DNA of 64,000 nt, taken from positions 1 through 64,000 of the forward strand of contig NZ_LZFW01000057.1 in NCBI RefSeq assembly GCF_001676025.1, in the 5' to 3' direction. Below, one piece after another: positions 48,486 through 55,658 of this stretch; the first letter of the stretch is position 1, and every line of letters starts with the position of its first letter. The translations under genes and the position numbers were made by a program. The notes beneath the pieces are model-generated. The model was given only the letters and a program-made list of their open reading frames with translations. It was not told the DNA's origin and made no database searches. This DNA comes from Vibrio sp. UCD-FRSSP16_30. Lineage in GTDB: Bacteria; Pseudomonadota; Gammaproteobacteria; Enterobacterales; Vibrionaceae.

Positions 48486-49178
48486 TTACTGTTGACGTGG
48501 GTTGATAGTTTTAACAGCTTCATCAAAACGGCCGTATTGACCACTTGCTTGAGTTAGAGCTGTTTCTGCATCAACGCCTGCGTCGAGTGCTTTCATGAAT
48601 TTACCAAGGTTCATGTATTGGTAACCGATAACTTCACCGTTGTCATCAAGACCCATTTTAGTCACATAACCTTCAGCGATTTCCATGTAACGAACGCCTT
48701 TCGCTTTAGTTGAGTAGCTAGTACCCACTTGGCTGCGAAGAGTTTGACCTAGATCTTCTAGTGCTTCACCCACTTCCAAACCGCCATCAGAGAATGCAGA
48801 TTGAGTACGGCCATAAGCGAATTGAAGGAAGATTTCACGCATTGCAACGTTGATTGCATCACACACTAAGTCAGTGTTCATTGCTTCAAGAATGGTTTTG
48901 CCGGTAAGAATTTCAGACGCCATCGCTGCTGATTGAGTCATACCTGAACAGCCGATAGTTTCGATAAGTACTTCTTCAATGATGCCTTGTTTAACATTAA
49001 GAGTTAGCTTAGCTGCGCCTTGTTGTGGAGCACAACCACCGACACCATGGCTAAGACCAGAGATCGCGATAACTTCTTTAGGGTTAATCATGCGGCCTTC
49101 TACTGGGATTGGAGAAGAAGCATGTAGGTCGCCACGTTGAATTGGGCACATTGATTGAATTTCGTCTGTGTAATGCAT
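48486..49178 (-). CDS. NifU-like iron-sulfur scaffold protein
   Basis: A 230-residue protein with a NifU N-terminal-type Fe-S scaffold domain. Cysteines are at positions 11, 49 (GVGGCAPQQGA), 77 (IGCSGMTQSAAMASE) and 106; the C77 and C106 contexts correspond to the cluster-binding IscU/NifU pattern. The C-terminal 90 residues (GVRYMEIAEGYVTKMG and on) are specific to this subfamily, which pairs with GGGtGRT proteins. It is not the general scaffold: no iscS, hscA or fdx are nearby. GCGGAAAACACT precedes the ATG. The 5' leader carries a fluoride-riboswitch-like aptamer. Confidence 0.85.
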   Translation of the reverse strand: MHYTDEIQSMCPIQRGDLHASSPIPVEGRMINPKEVIAISGLSHGVGGCAPQQGAAKLTLNVKQGIIEEVLIETIGCSGMTQSAAMASEILTGKTILEAMNTDLVCDAINVAMREIFLQFAYGRTQSAFSDGGLEVGEALEDLGQTLRSQVGTSYSTKAKGVRYMEIAEGYVTKMGLDDNGEVIGYQYMNLGKFMKALDAGVDAETALTQASGQYGRFDEAVKTINPRQQ

Positions 49179-49328
49179 AGTGTTTTCCGCTCTAACAAAT
49201 GAATTAAGCTTGGGAAAACAGTGAACAGAGGGGTTGGAATGAAATTATTGAAACGCCCTACCAAACCGAGTACCACAAAGGCACTAGTTACAATTACCCT
49301 AGGATAATAAGTCACTGTTTTCGATCTT
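49179..49328 (-). promoter_or_regulatory. Probable expression platform between aptamer and NifU-like gene
   Basis: 150-nt leader between the aptamer and the start codon. It contains an 11-bp perfect inverted repeat, GAAAACAGTGA (49214-49224) and TCACTGTTTTC (49312-49322), enclosing smaller stems. GGTAGGG inside it could pair with the aptamer 3' strand CTCCTACT. A 71-codon frame (from GTG 49315) lacks a ribosome site. Confidence 0.5.
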
Positions 49329-49386
49329 AGTAGGAGTCATCAGCCAGTAATCTGGCGGTTAAGTAGGTGGAACCCCATCACCTGTG
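49329..49386 (-). ncRNA. Fluoride riboswitch aptamer (crcB motif)
   Basis: Minus-strand RNA reads GGTGATGGGGTTCCACC, then AACC, GCCAG-ATTA-CTGGC, then TGATGACTCCTAC. This follows the crcB-motif layout: GGNGAUGG-N-GUUC-NCC stem-loop, AACCGC, variable stem, GCUGAUGA-N-NCCUAC. The long-range pairing GGGGU with ACUCC is preserved with one G-U pair, and the variable stem is compensated relative to the Pseudomonas syringae aptamer I remember. Fluoride riboswitches normally turn on crcB or eriC-F transporters; here the downstream genes are the NifU-like / GGGtGRT pair. Confidence 0.85.
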
Positions 49387-49403
49387 CAAATAATGTAGGT
49401 GAT
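49377..49403 (-). promoter_or_regulatory. Hairpin competing with the aptamer
   Basis: ATCACCT / AGGTGAT, 7-bp stem with a 13-nt loop. Its 3' arm is the 5' side of the aptamer stem, so the two structures exclude each other. Confidence 0.45.
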
Positions 49404-49460
49404 ACAGAACACATTCACAATAAATAGCGGTGAAACCTAACATTACCAATATGAAACAAG

Positions 49461-49488
49461 ATTCTAGGTAAACTTTGCGTTCAAACAA
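49461..49488 (-). promoter_or_regulatory. Candidate promoter of the NifU-like / GGGtGRT operon
   Basis: Minus strand TTGTTT, 16-bp spacer, TAGAAT, about 65 bp upstream of the aptamer. Confidence 0.4.
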
Positions 49489-49671
49489 GTTATTCCAAAA
49501 ACCCCATATATATCAGCCAGATGAGTTGCTTGATTTGATAGCCAGATCACAAAAATCGGCTAATTTGCAGAGAAAACAATCATAACAGCAACATTAGATG
49601 ATTACCATTCTCATTTGCGTTTTTAATATAATTTTACCTTATGTTTTCTACAGCGCTTTTTAGTGGTGGAT

Positions 49672-50601
49672 TTAACCGCGCTCTTTGACGGTAACGGTGA
49701 CAATACCATGATCACTCGCCATACGATCGATGGCGTAAATGGGGTTAACTAGGTGGCTATCTAACACTGAGTACTCACTCACTTCATACAGACAAGATGC
49801 ACTATGGCAGTCAAATTCATCAGACAACATGATGTAATCTAAAACGCTGCCTTTAGCCCCATAATAATGAGTCGCAATAAAAGCACAGGGTTCTGTTGCG
49901 AGTAAAGCGCTGTGAGTTAGCCCTGTCTCAGATGAGGTTTTCTCATCATTGTGGGTAAAACCACTAAATTCAGCACTATGAATATCTCGATTAAAATCCC
50001 CCATTAATAGTTGCGGATAACCATACACATTTTTACGTCGCGTAAGAAACGCACTTAAAAAGCGAGCTTCCAATCCTCTTTGCATAGTGGAACGCCAGCG
50101 TTCTACATCCATTAAATATTCATTTGCCTCACTGAGGGCCTTTGGTCGTTGGGATTTAAAATGCACCACAACCACATCAAGCTTGCCAAGATTAGGCACT
50201 TCCACCAGCGCATGTAATGGCGCGCGACTGTATGAAAAACCCAATTCTTTGGCTGCCAAAGGATCATTAGCGACCGCCTCAACTGATAGCAAAGGAAAGC
50301 GAGAGGCAATGCCGACAACAGGCTCAGAATAAATATACTCATCTTCAATATGAGGCTTATCCACTACCGCAAAGTAGGGATAACCTAGCGCGTTTAATTG
50401 CTGTTGTAATTGCGATGGGCTGAACACTTCTTGGAAACCAATAATATCAGCATCAGTTTGCTTTATTTGGTCATGGGTCCACTGCTGCTTATCTTGCCAT
50501 TGCGATGCGCTATAGATGTTTTCAAAATCATAATAAGCCCCCGGCGGAGCTAGGTAGTTAAATAGATTGAAGGTAGCAATGGTAAATTGATGTGGGTGCA
50601 A
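49672..50601 (-). CDS. Endonuclease/exonuclease/phosphatase-family protein
   Basis: A 309-residue protein of the EEP (DNase I/AP endonuclease-like) superfamily. Motifs: IATFNLFNY at the start, DIIGFQEVFSP (metal-binding Glu), VVVHFKSQRP, LLMGDFNRDIH and catalytic ASDHGIVTV. No signal peptide. The start is TTG preceded by AAGGAT 5-6 nt upstream. Substrate (DNA, phospholipid or phosphoester) cannot be told. Its own terminator was not seen. Confidence 0.85.
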   Translation of the reverse strand: MHPHQFTIATFNLFNYLAPPGAYYDFENIYSASQWQDKQQWTHDQIKQTDADIIGFQEVFSPSQLQQQLNALGYPYFAVVDKPHIEDEYIYSEPVVGIASRFPLLSVEAVANDPLAAKELGFSYSRAPLHALVEVPNLGKLDVVVVHFKSQRPKALSEANEYLMDVERWRSTMQRGLEARFLSAFLTRRKNVYGYPQLLMGDFNRDIHSAEFSGFTHNDEKTSSETGLTHSALLATEPCAFIATHYYGAKGSVLDYIMLSDEFDCHSASCLYEVSEYSVLDSHLVNPIYAIDRMASDHGIVTVTVKERG

Positions 50602-50631
50602 AAAATATCCTTGCCTGATAATTGCTCATAA

Positions 50632-50667
50632 GCTGATACCAAGATAACTCAAGTTACTGGTTTCAGC
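50632..50667. repeat. Intergenic hairpin upstream of tas
   Basis: GCTGATACCA / TGGTTTCAGC arms (one mismatch) with a further AGATAACT / AGTTACT inner stem. Lies between divergent genes. Confidence 0.5.
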
Positions 50668-50723
50668 GAGTTTCATGGAGTATCTTAAATGCATAATTAG
50701 GAATAAAGGTAGGAGAACCCAAA

Positions 50724-51776
50724 ATGGAGTATGCCAAACTTGGCCACAGCGGACTGGATGTATCTCGCGTCTGCTTAGGAAGCATGACTTGGGGTGTTCA
50801 AAATAATCAACAAGATGCTGATCTGCAAATTAACTATGCTCTAGAGCAAGGTGTTAATTTTATTGATACTGCTGAAATGTATGCCATTCCCGCTACCCCT
50901 GATACCTACGGAAAAACCGAATCTATTATCGGTGACTGGGTTTCTAGACATCAATCTCAAAGACAAGATGTCATCATTGCCAGCAAAATTGCTGGACCTG
51001 GAATGCACTGGGTTAGGGACGGCGGTCCCATTACTGGCGAATCGGTGATTGCCTCAGTAGAACAATCTCTTAAACGATTACAAACCGACTACATCGATCT
51101 TTATCAATTGCATTGGCCTAATCGTACCTCGCCACACTTTGGTAAACAGTGGCCAAATCAATTTAGCTTTACCGAAGTTGATACCCAGGCCCAACGCGCG
51201 CAAATGCTTGAAATACTGCAAGCCTTAAACGAATGTATTGCAGCAGGGAAAATTCGCCATTGTGGACTCTCCGATGAAACCACATGGGGAATCAGTACTT
51301 ATTTAGAGCTCGCAGAAAAACACAGCTTGCCGAAAATGGTATCAATACAAAACGAATTTAGTCTCTTGTGTCAAAAAGATTGGCCTTATCTTATTGAGCA
51401 TTGTCATCATAATGATGTGGCTTATTTGCCTTGGTCTCCTCTTGCCACAGGACTGCTTAGCGGCAAATACGCCAATAACGCACGCCCTAACGGCAGTCGC
51501 TGGAGTTTGATGAATCCTAGTAGCATTTATAGAAGTTCAGCTCTTGCTCATGAAGCAGTGGCGCAATATTGCCACATCGCCAATGACATCGGCATCACGC
51601 CAGCGCAGCTTGCTCTAGCTTGGTGTAACCAAGTACAAGGCGTGACCTCTAGCATCATAGGCGCCACCAGCTTGCCGCAACTTAAAGAGAATATTTCAGC
51701 CTTTGACATTACGCTCGATACTGAAACCTGCGAGCGTATCACCCAAGTCATTAAGCAGTACCCTGCCCCTTATTAA
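50724..51776 (+). CDS. tas: Aldo/keto reductase, Tas family
   Basis: A 350-residue NADP(H)-dependent oxidoreductase with an (alpha/beta)8 barrel. DTAEMYAIPA (catalytic Asp and Tyr), KIAGPG (catalytic Lys), YIDLYQLHWPNR and the C-terminal SSIIGATSLPQLKENI coenzyme motif match Tas/YgdS closely, including its typical insertion after LHWPNR. GTAGGAG precedes the ATG. Physiological substrate unknown. Confidence 0.93.
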   Translation: MEYAKLGHSGLDVSRVCLGSMTWGVQNNQQDADLQINYALEQGVNFIDTAEMYAIPATPDTYGKTESIIGDWVSRHQSQRQDVIIASKIAGPGMHWVRDGGPITGESVIASVEQSLKRLQTDYIDLYQLHWPNRTSPHFGKQWPNQFSFTEVDTQAQRAQMLEILQALNECIAAGKIRHCGLSDETTWGISTYLELAEKHSLPKMVSIQNEFSLLCQKDWPYLIEHCHHNDVAYLPWSPLATGLLSGKYANNARPNGSRWSLMNPSSIYRSSALAHEAVAQYCHIANDIGITPAQLALAWCNQVQGVTSSIIGATSLPQLKENISAFDITLDTETCERITQVIKQYPAPY

Positions 51777-51836
51777 ACGCCTGCATCTATTTTTTATGGC
51801 TGAGTCTAACTCAGCCTTATTGACTGAGAACACTTC

Positions 51837-52730
51837 ATGAGTAATGTACCCATACTGCAACAAACCCCCACACCTACCTTTAATGCCAATCAGCATCGCC
51901 TGTTATTTAGCGTTATTGTCATCATACTCACCATTGCCGCAGTATTTAATTTACTGGACCATTACACCCTAACCAAACTTGATGACTCCATCGAGCAAGG
52001 CGCAATCGCCTTTGCTTCAGTGCGCAGTATTCATGCCATTATTTCAGTGCTGCAAGGTACTGAAATTAGCCTGCCAGTCTTAACATTAAGTGTTGGTGAA
52101 ATCTTATCTCCTGCCACCGAAATACTGCAATCAACCTCTGGTGTGTTAACTACGGCGTTAGCCTCTCTGGGCTTACAACGAATTCTACTCGAAGTGTTTA
52201 CCGCTAAGGTGGTCAACATCACCATCGCGCTCAGTGCATTCGCCTACCTAAGCACGCTTTGGTATCAACCACTGACTCATTTACGTCGCTACACTCAGCC
52301 TTTGTTTTTTATTTTGTGCTTCACTCGTTTTCTACTAGTGGCGACATTGCTACTCAATAGCGCTGTCGATGCCTTATTTTTAAACGAGCAAACCGAACAA
52401 ATCACTCAACAAACGGATTTGATTGCCACCGATCTACATCAATTTAATCAAGATCTATTAAAGGAAAAAGGCGCTAGCAATGAAGAGGACGATAGCTTTT
52501 TAGGCAGTGTTAAACAGACTTGGCACACAGTTACCGATGGGCTTAGTGATACCAAACAGGAAATGCAGCAGAACTTTGAACAATTGCAGAGTAAAACCGA
52601 ATCTTTAGTGGTCAATCTACTGACATTGATTGCGATGTTTGTTCTAAAAACAATTTTGATCCCAATAGGCTTTTTACTATTACTTAAAAATCTTTATTGG
52701 CGATTGATCAATCGACTGCCAACCATTTAG
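51837..52730 (+). CDS. Membrane protein of unknown function
   Basis: A 297-residue inner-membrane protein. Hydrophobic helices at about 22-42, 125-140, 155-178 and 262-288. Between them are a periplasmic-looking region (45-115) and a long polar, coiled-coil-prone segment rich in Gln/Glu (185-255). Begins 60 bp after tas with a weak ribosome site, so it may be co-transcribed with tas. No motif recognised. Confidence 0.7.
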   Translation: MSNVPILQQTPTPTFNANQHRLLFSVIVIILTIAAVFNLLDHYTLTKLDDSIEQGAIAFASVRSIHAIISVLQGTEISLPVLTLSVGEILSPATEILQSTSGVLTTALASLGLQRILLEVFTAKVVNITIALSAFAYLSTLWYQPLTHLRRYTQPLFFILCFTRFLLVATLLLNSAVDALFLNEQTEQITQQTDLIATDLHQFNQDLLKEKGASNEEDDSFLGSVKQTWHTVTDGLSDTKQEMQQNFEQLQSKTESLVVNLLTLIAMFVLKTILIPIGFLLLLKNLYWRLINRLPTI

Positions 52731-52759
52731 ATTGAATTTCTATTAGATAAATTGAGCTG

Positions 52760-52798
52760 CACCTAGGGTTTGTTTTAAGCAAACCCTAGGTGTTTTTT
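52760..52798. terminator. Terminator after the unknown membrane protein
   Basis: Perfect 13-bp stem CACCTAGGGTTTG / CAAACCCTAGGTG, 7-nt loop, six T. Confidence 0.92.
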
Positions 52799-52825
52799 AC
52801 GCGGTAAATCGGTATTAGAAGGTGA

Positions 52826-53704
52826 TTAGCCCGCAATATCAGAAGCCACTTCAGCTGTGCTTGATTTTCTGCGCCAACGTATCGGCATCAAAGGTACCAC
52901 AATCATCGCAATACCCATCAAGGTCAATATGTCTGGGATCTCATCAAACCATAAAATGCCAAATATCGTCACAAAGACTAAGCCTGAGTATTCTGCCAAA
53001 GCTATTTGGCTGGCTGGCGCTTTCTTATAGGCGATAACCACTAGCGCGTGATAGCTCAGCACAAAAATGTTAATGGCTGCAATCCAAAAAAGGTGATGCC
53101 ATTGGATGCTTGCCCAAGACGGCAATGCTAATAACAATGCGCCGGGGATGGTCAGCACTGTTGTCCAAAATAAAGTTGATATAACTGACTGAGCCGGCGG
53201 CAGACGTTTGATTAATACATTCCCCACCGCCATCGCCAGCGCACTGCCTAATGCAATAATCGCCGCCCAATGAAAATGCTCAGGTCTTAATACCACCAGC
53301 ACCCCCATAAAACCAATCATGGTAGCAAACACCTTTTTGCGTGCCGGTCTTTCTTTTAAAAACACCATGCAAAGTGGCAACATCAATAGCGGAGCCACAT
53401 AAAACATGGCATTCGCGGTGGCTAAGGTTAAATGAGTAATCGCCACCATCGCGCAACCACTACCAATAAGGATGAATTGAGCACGCCAAAAGTTTATCTT
53501 ACCGCAACCAAGCATTCGCTCTTGTTTAGGCAGCTTCAACCACAAAGGTCCAATGATCAGCAAACTCATAACCTGACGGATGAACACATACTGAAAGGTC
53601 GGCACTTCACCATTGAGCACTTTCAAAGAGACATCGGAGAGTGATGCTAAGAAGTTAGCCAAGACTAAAAGTAGAATTGCCTGAGTAACCGTTTGAATGC
53701 GCAT
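52826..53704 (-). CDS. EamA/DMT-family transporter
   Basis: A 292-residue drug/metabolite transporter with ten helices in two EamA repeats. FLASLSDVSLKVLNGEVPTF and ANAMFYVAPLLMLPLCMVFLKERPARKKV are typical, and a second YSGLVFVTIFGILWFDEIPD repeats the pattern. The C-terminus is short and basic/polar. Substrate unknown. Confidence 0.9.
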   Translation of the reverse strand: MRIQTVTQAILLLVLANFLASLSDVSLKVLNGEVPTFQYVFIRQVMSLLIIGPLWLKLPKQERMLGCGKINFWRAQFILIGSGCAMVAITHLTLATANAMFYVAPLLMLPLCMVFLKERPARKKVFATMIGFMGVLVVLRPEHFHWAAIIALGSALAMAVGNVLIKRLPPAQSVISTLFWTTVLTIPGALLLALPSWASIQWHHLFWIAAINIFVLSYHALVVIAYKKAPASQIALAEYSGLVFVTIFGILWFDEIPDILTLMGIAMIVVPLMPIRWRRKSSTAEVASDIAG

Positions 53705-53907
53705 AGTGACCTAAAAATGGAGATGAATAAAAGACGCGCGAAGATAGCAGTCTTTTGATAAGAAATCCAATTTGTATGACAAGCTAAAACTTCAAGTAAA
53801 AGCCGACTTAGTTTGCGCAGGTTCTATGATAAGCAGATACTATGATAAAGTGCCGTGATAAAATAACCCCTGCAACGCTAAATCTAACACTGAGTACCCA
53901 ACACCTG

Positions 53908-54861
53908 ATGAAAAACAATAATCGTTCGCCAAAGAAACCTATCCAAAGTGGTCTTCATCCTCGAAACAAACATCATGGTCGGTACAATATTGAAGCGTTA
54001 GTGAAAGCCCTACCCGCCCTTAAAAGCAAAGTCACCTTAAACCCTAAGGGTAAAAAAACCATCGACTTTAGCAATGCCGATGCCGTGTTGATGTTGAATA
54101 AAGCTCTGCTCAGTCATCATTATCAAGTGCGGAATTGGGACATCCCCAAAGGTTACTTGTGCCCGCCGATCCCAGGCCGCGCTGATTATGTACACCGACT
54201 GGCCGATCTATTAAACGACACCGATGACTCAATTAATGTGTTAGATATTGGCACTGGCGCAAGTTGTATTTACCCCATTATTGGCGCAACGGATTACCAA
54301 TGGCATTTTACTGCCAGTGATATTGACCCGGTATCAATTAAGGTCGCCACAGAGATTGTTACTAACAATGCGCACCTTAAAGGCAAGATCAGCCCTAGAT
54401 TGCAAAAGCACGCGGACTCTATCTTTAAAGGCATCATTCAACAGGGTGAGTATTACCATCTCACTATGTGTAATCCCCCGTTTCATAAGTCATTGAAAGA
54501 TGCTGAACTAGGGACAAAAAGAAAGACCGATAATCTGGCCAAAAACCGAGCCAAACGCGGCTCTCAGCCAATGAATAAAGCGCCTGTATCTGCTACCACA
54601 AAATCGACAAAGCTAAATTTTGGCGGACAAAAAGCAGAATTGTGGTGCCCCGGTGGTGAAGAAGCCTTTATCAAAAAAATGGCCCGAGAAAGTGCCGATT
54701 TTAAACAGCAAGTGGGTTGGTTTAGTACGCTTATTTCCAAGAAAGAAAACGTTTTTCCCATGAAGAAAACACTGCAAAGCCTAAAAGCCACTGAAATTAA
54801 AGTGGTTGAAATGTCACAAGGCCAAAAAGTCAGTCGCTTTATTGCATGGCGTTTTAACTAA
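53908..54861 (+). CDS. rlmF: 23S rRNA (adenine-1618-N6)-methyltransferase
   Basis: A 317-residue SAM-dependent methyltransferase. GLHPRNKHHGRYN at the N-terminus, SAM-binding ILDIG-like VLDIGTGASCIYPIIG, catalytic NPPF in TMCNPPFHKS, FGGQKAELWCPGGEEAFIKKM and SRFIAWRF match RlmF throughout. The start is uncertain: ATG 53908 precedes the conserved region by 14 residues but lacks a clear ribosome site; an in-frame ATG at 53842 is possible. Confidence 0.94.
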   Translation: MKNNNRSPKKPIQSGLHPRNKHHGRYNIEALVKALPALKSKVTLNPKGKKTIDFSNADAVLMLNKALLSHHYQVRNWDIPKGYLCPPIPGRADYVHRLADLLNDTDDSINVLDIGTGASCIYPIIGATDYQWHFTASDIDPVSIKVATEIVTNNAHLKGKISPRLQKHADSIFKGIIQQGEYYHLTMCNPPFHKSLKDAELGTKRKTDNLAKNRAKRGSQPMNKAPVSATTKSTKLNFGGQKAELWCPGGEEAFIKKMARESADFKQQVGWFSTLISKKENVFPMKKTLQSLKATEIKVVEMSQGQKVSRFIAWRFN

Positions 54862-54884
54862 CTTTATTGGCTGTTTTCTTATCT

Positions 54885-55655
54885 TTAAATTTTATCTTTA
54901 AATTCAGCTTGGCAACGTACCCCAACGGATAAATCCCCAGCATCGTTATTTAAAGAGACCGTCACAGCAAAAGTATTACTGGCCGCATCAATGATGGGGT
55001 CAATGATGGTCACTTTGCCTTGATAAATAGAATCACTGCCTAAAGGTGATAATCCAACGCTCTGATTTTTAACAATTTCCCCGTACAGTTCAGCAGGCAA
55101 CACCACTTCGGCATGAATCGGATTCAGCGTAGCTATACGTAAGAAGGGTTCTTCATCAACAAATTCGCCGGGATCTTTAATGCGCTCAATCACAACACCA
55201 GAAATAGGGCTGCGCGTTTGTCTTTGATTTAATCGCACTTTGGCTTCTTTCAATTGAAAGCCCGCCAAGCGCTGTTCGGTGAGCATCTCATCTTGTTCGT
55301 TATCTGAAATTAAATTCTTGCGATAAAGATCAGCGTTTCGTTTTACTTTTCTACTGGCAAATTCAAGCCTTGCCTTGACGGTATTCAGCGCCGCGATTTC
55401 TAGGGTCGAGTTGAGCTTCATAACCACCTGCCCTTTCTTCACTCGATCGCCACGATTCACTTTTAACTCTTTAATAATGCCTTGTACTTCACTACTTAGC
55501 TCCACATCAGAACTGGGTTCTAACAGGCAGCTGAGCGGGGTCACATTTGTGTCGTTGTTATTGACATCATTGATGTTAAGTTGAGTGTTTGCTTGCGCCC
55601 AGTGACACGCCAATAGTAGCGCGCTTCCTAACATCCATGTTTGACAGCTTTTCAT
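54885..55655 (-). CDS. Small periplasmic adaptor (membrane fusion) protein
   Basis: A 256-residue exported protein; signal peptide 1-22 (ends WAQA). It has an HlyD/RND-adaptor layout: lipoyl half-motif VELSSEVQGIIKELKVNRGD (about 52-71), a short helical hairpin (85-140), second lipoyl half SPISGVVIERIKDPGEFV, then a beta-barrel domain (IHAEVVLPAEL on). It lacks a membrane anchor. It starts just past the secA-like stop (4 bp), last gene of the giant-protein operon, so it presumably bridges to an outer-membrane channel not in the window. Confidence 0.8.
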   Translation of the reverse strand: MKSCQTWMLGSALLLACHWAQANTQLNINDVNNNDTNVTPLSCLLEPSSDVELSSEVQGIIKELKVNRGDRVKKGQVVMKLNSTLEIAALNTVKARLEFASRKVKRNADLYRKNLISDNEQDEMLTEQRLAGFQLKEAKVRLNQRQTRSPISGVVIERIKDPGEFVDEEPFLRIATLNPIHAEVVLPAELYGEIVKNQSVGLSPLGSDSIYQGKVTIIDPIIDAASNTFAVTVSLNNDAGDLSVGVRCQAEFKDKI

Positions 55656-55658
55656 TAT

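Noticed and set aside
47482..49178. General isc or nif Fe-S assembly operon
   Set aside because: No cysteine desulfurase, chaperone or ferredoxin genes adjacent, and the cysteine pattern and C-terminus differ from IscU/NifU.
49100..49315. 71-codon frame downstream of the fluoride aptamer as a leader peptide or CrcB remnant
   Set aside because: GTG start without ribosome site, overlaps the NifU-like gene in another frame, and does not resemble CrcB.
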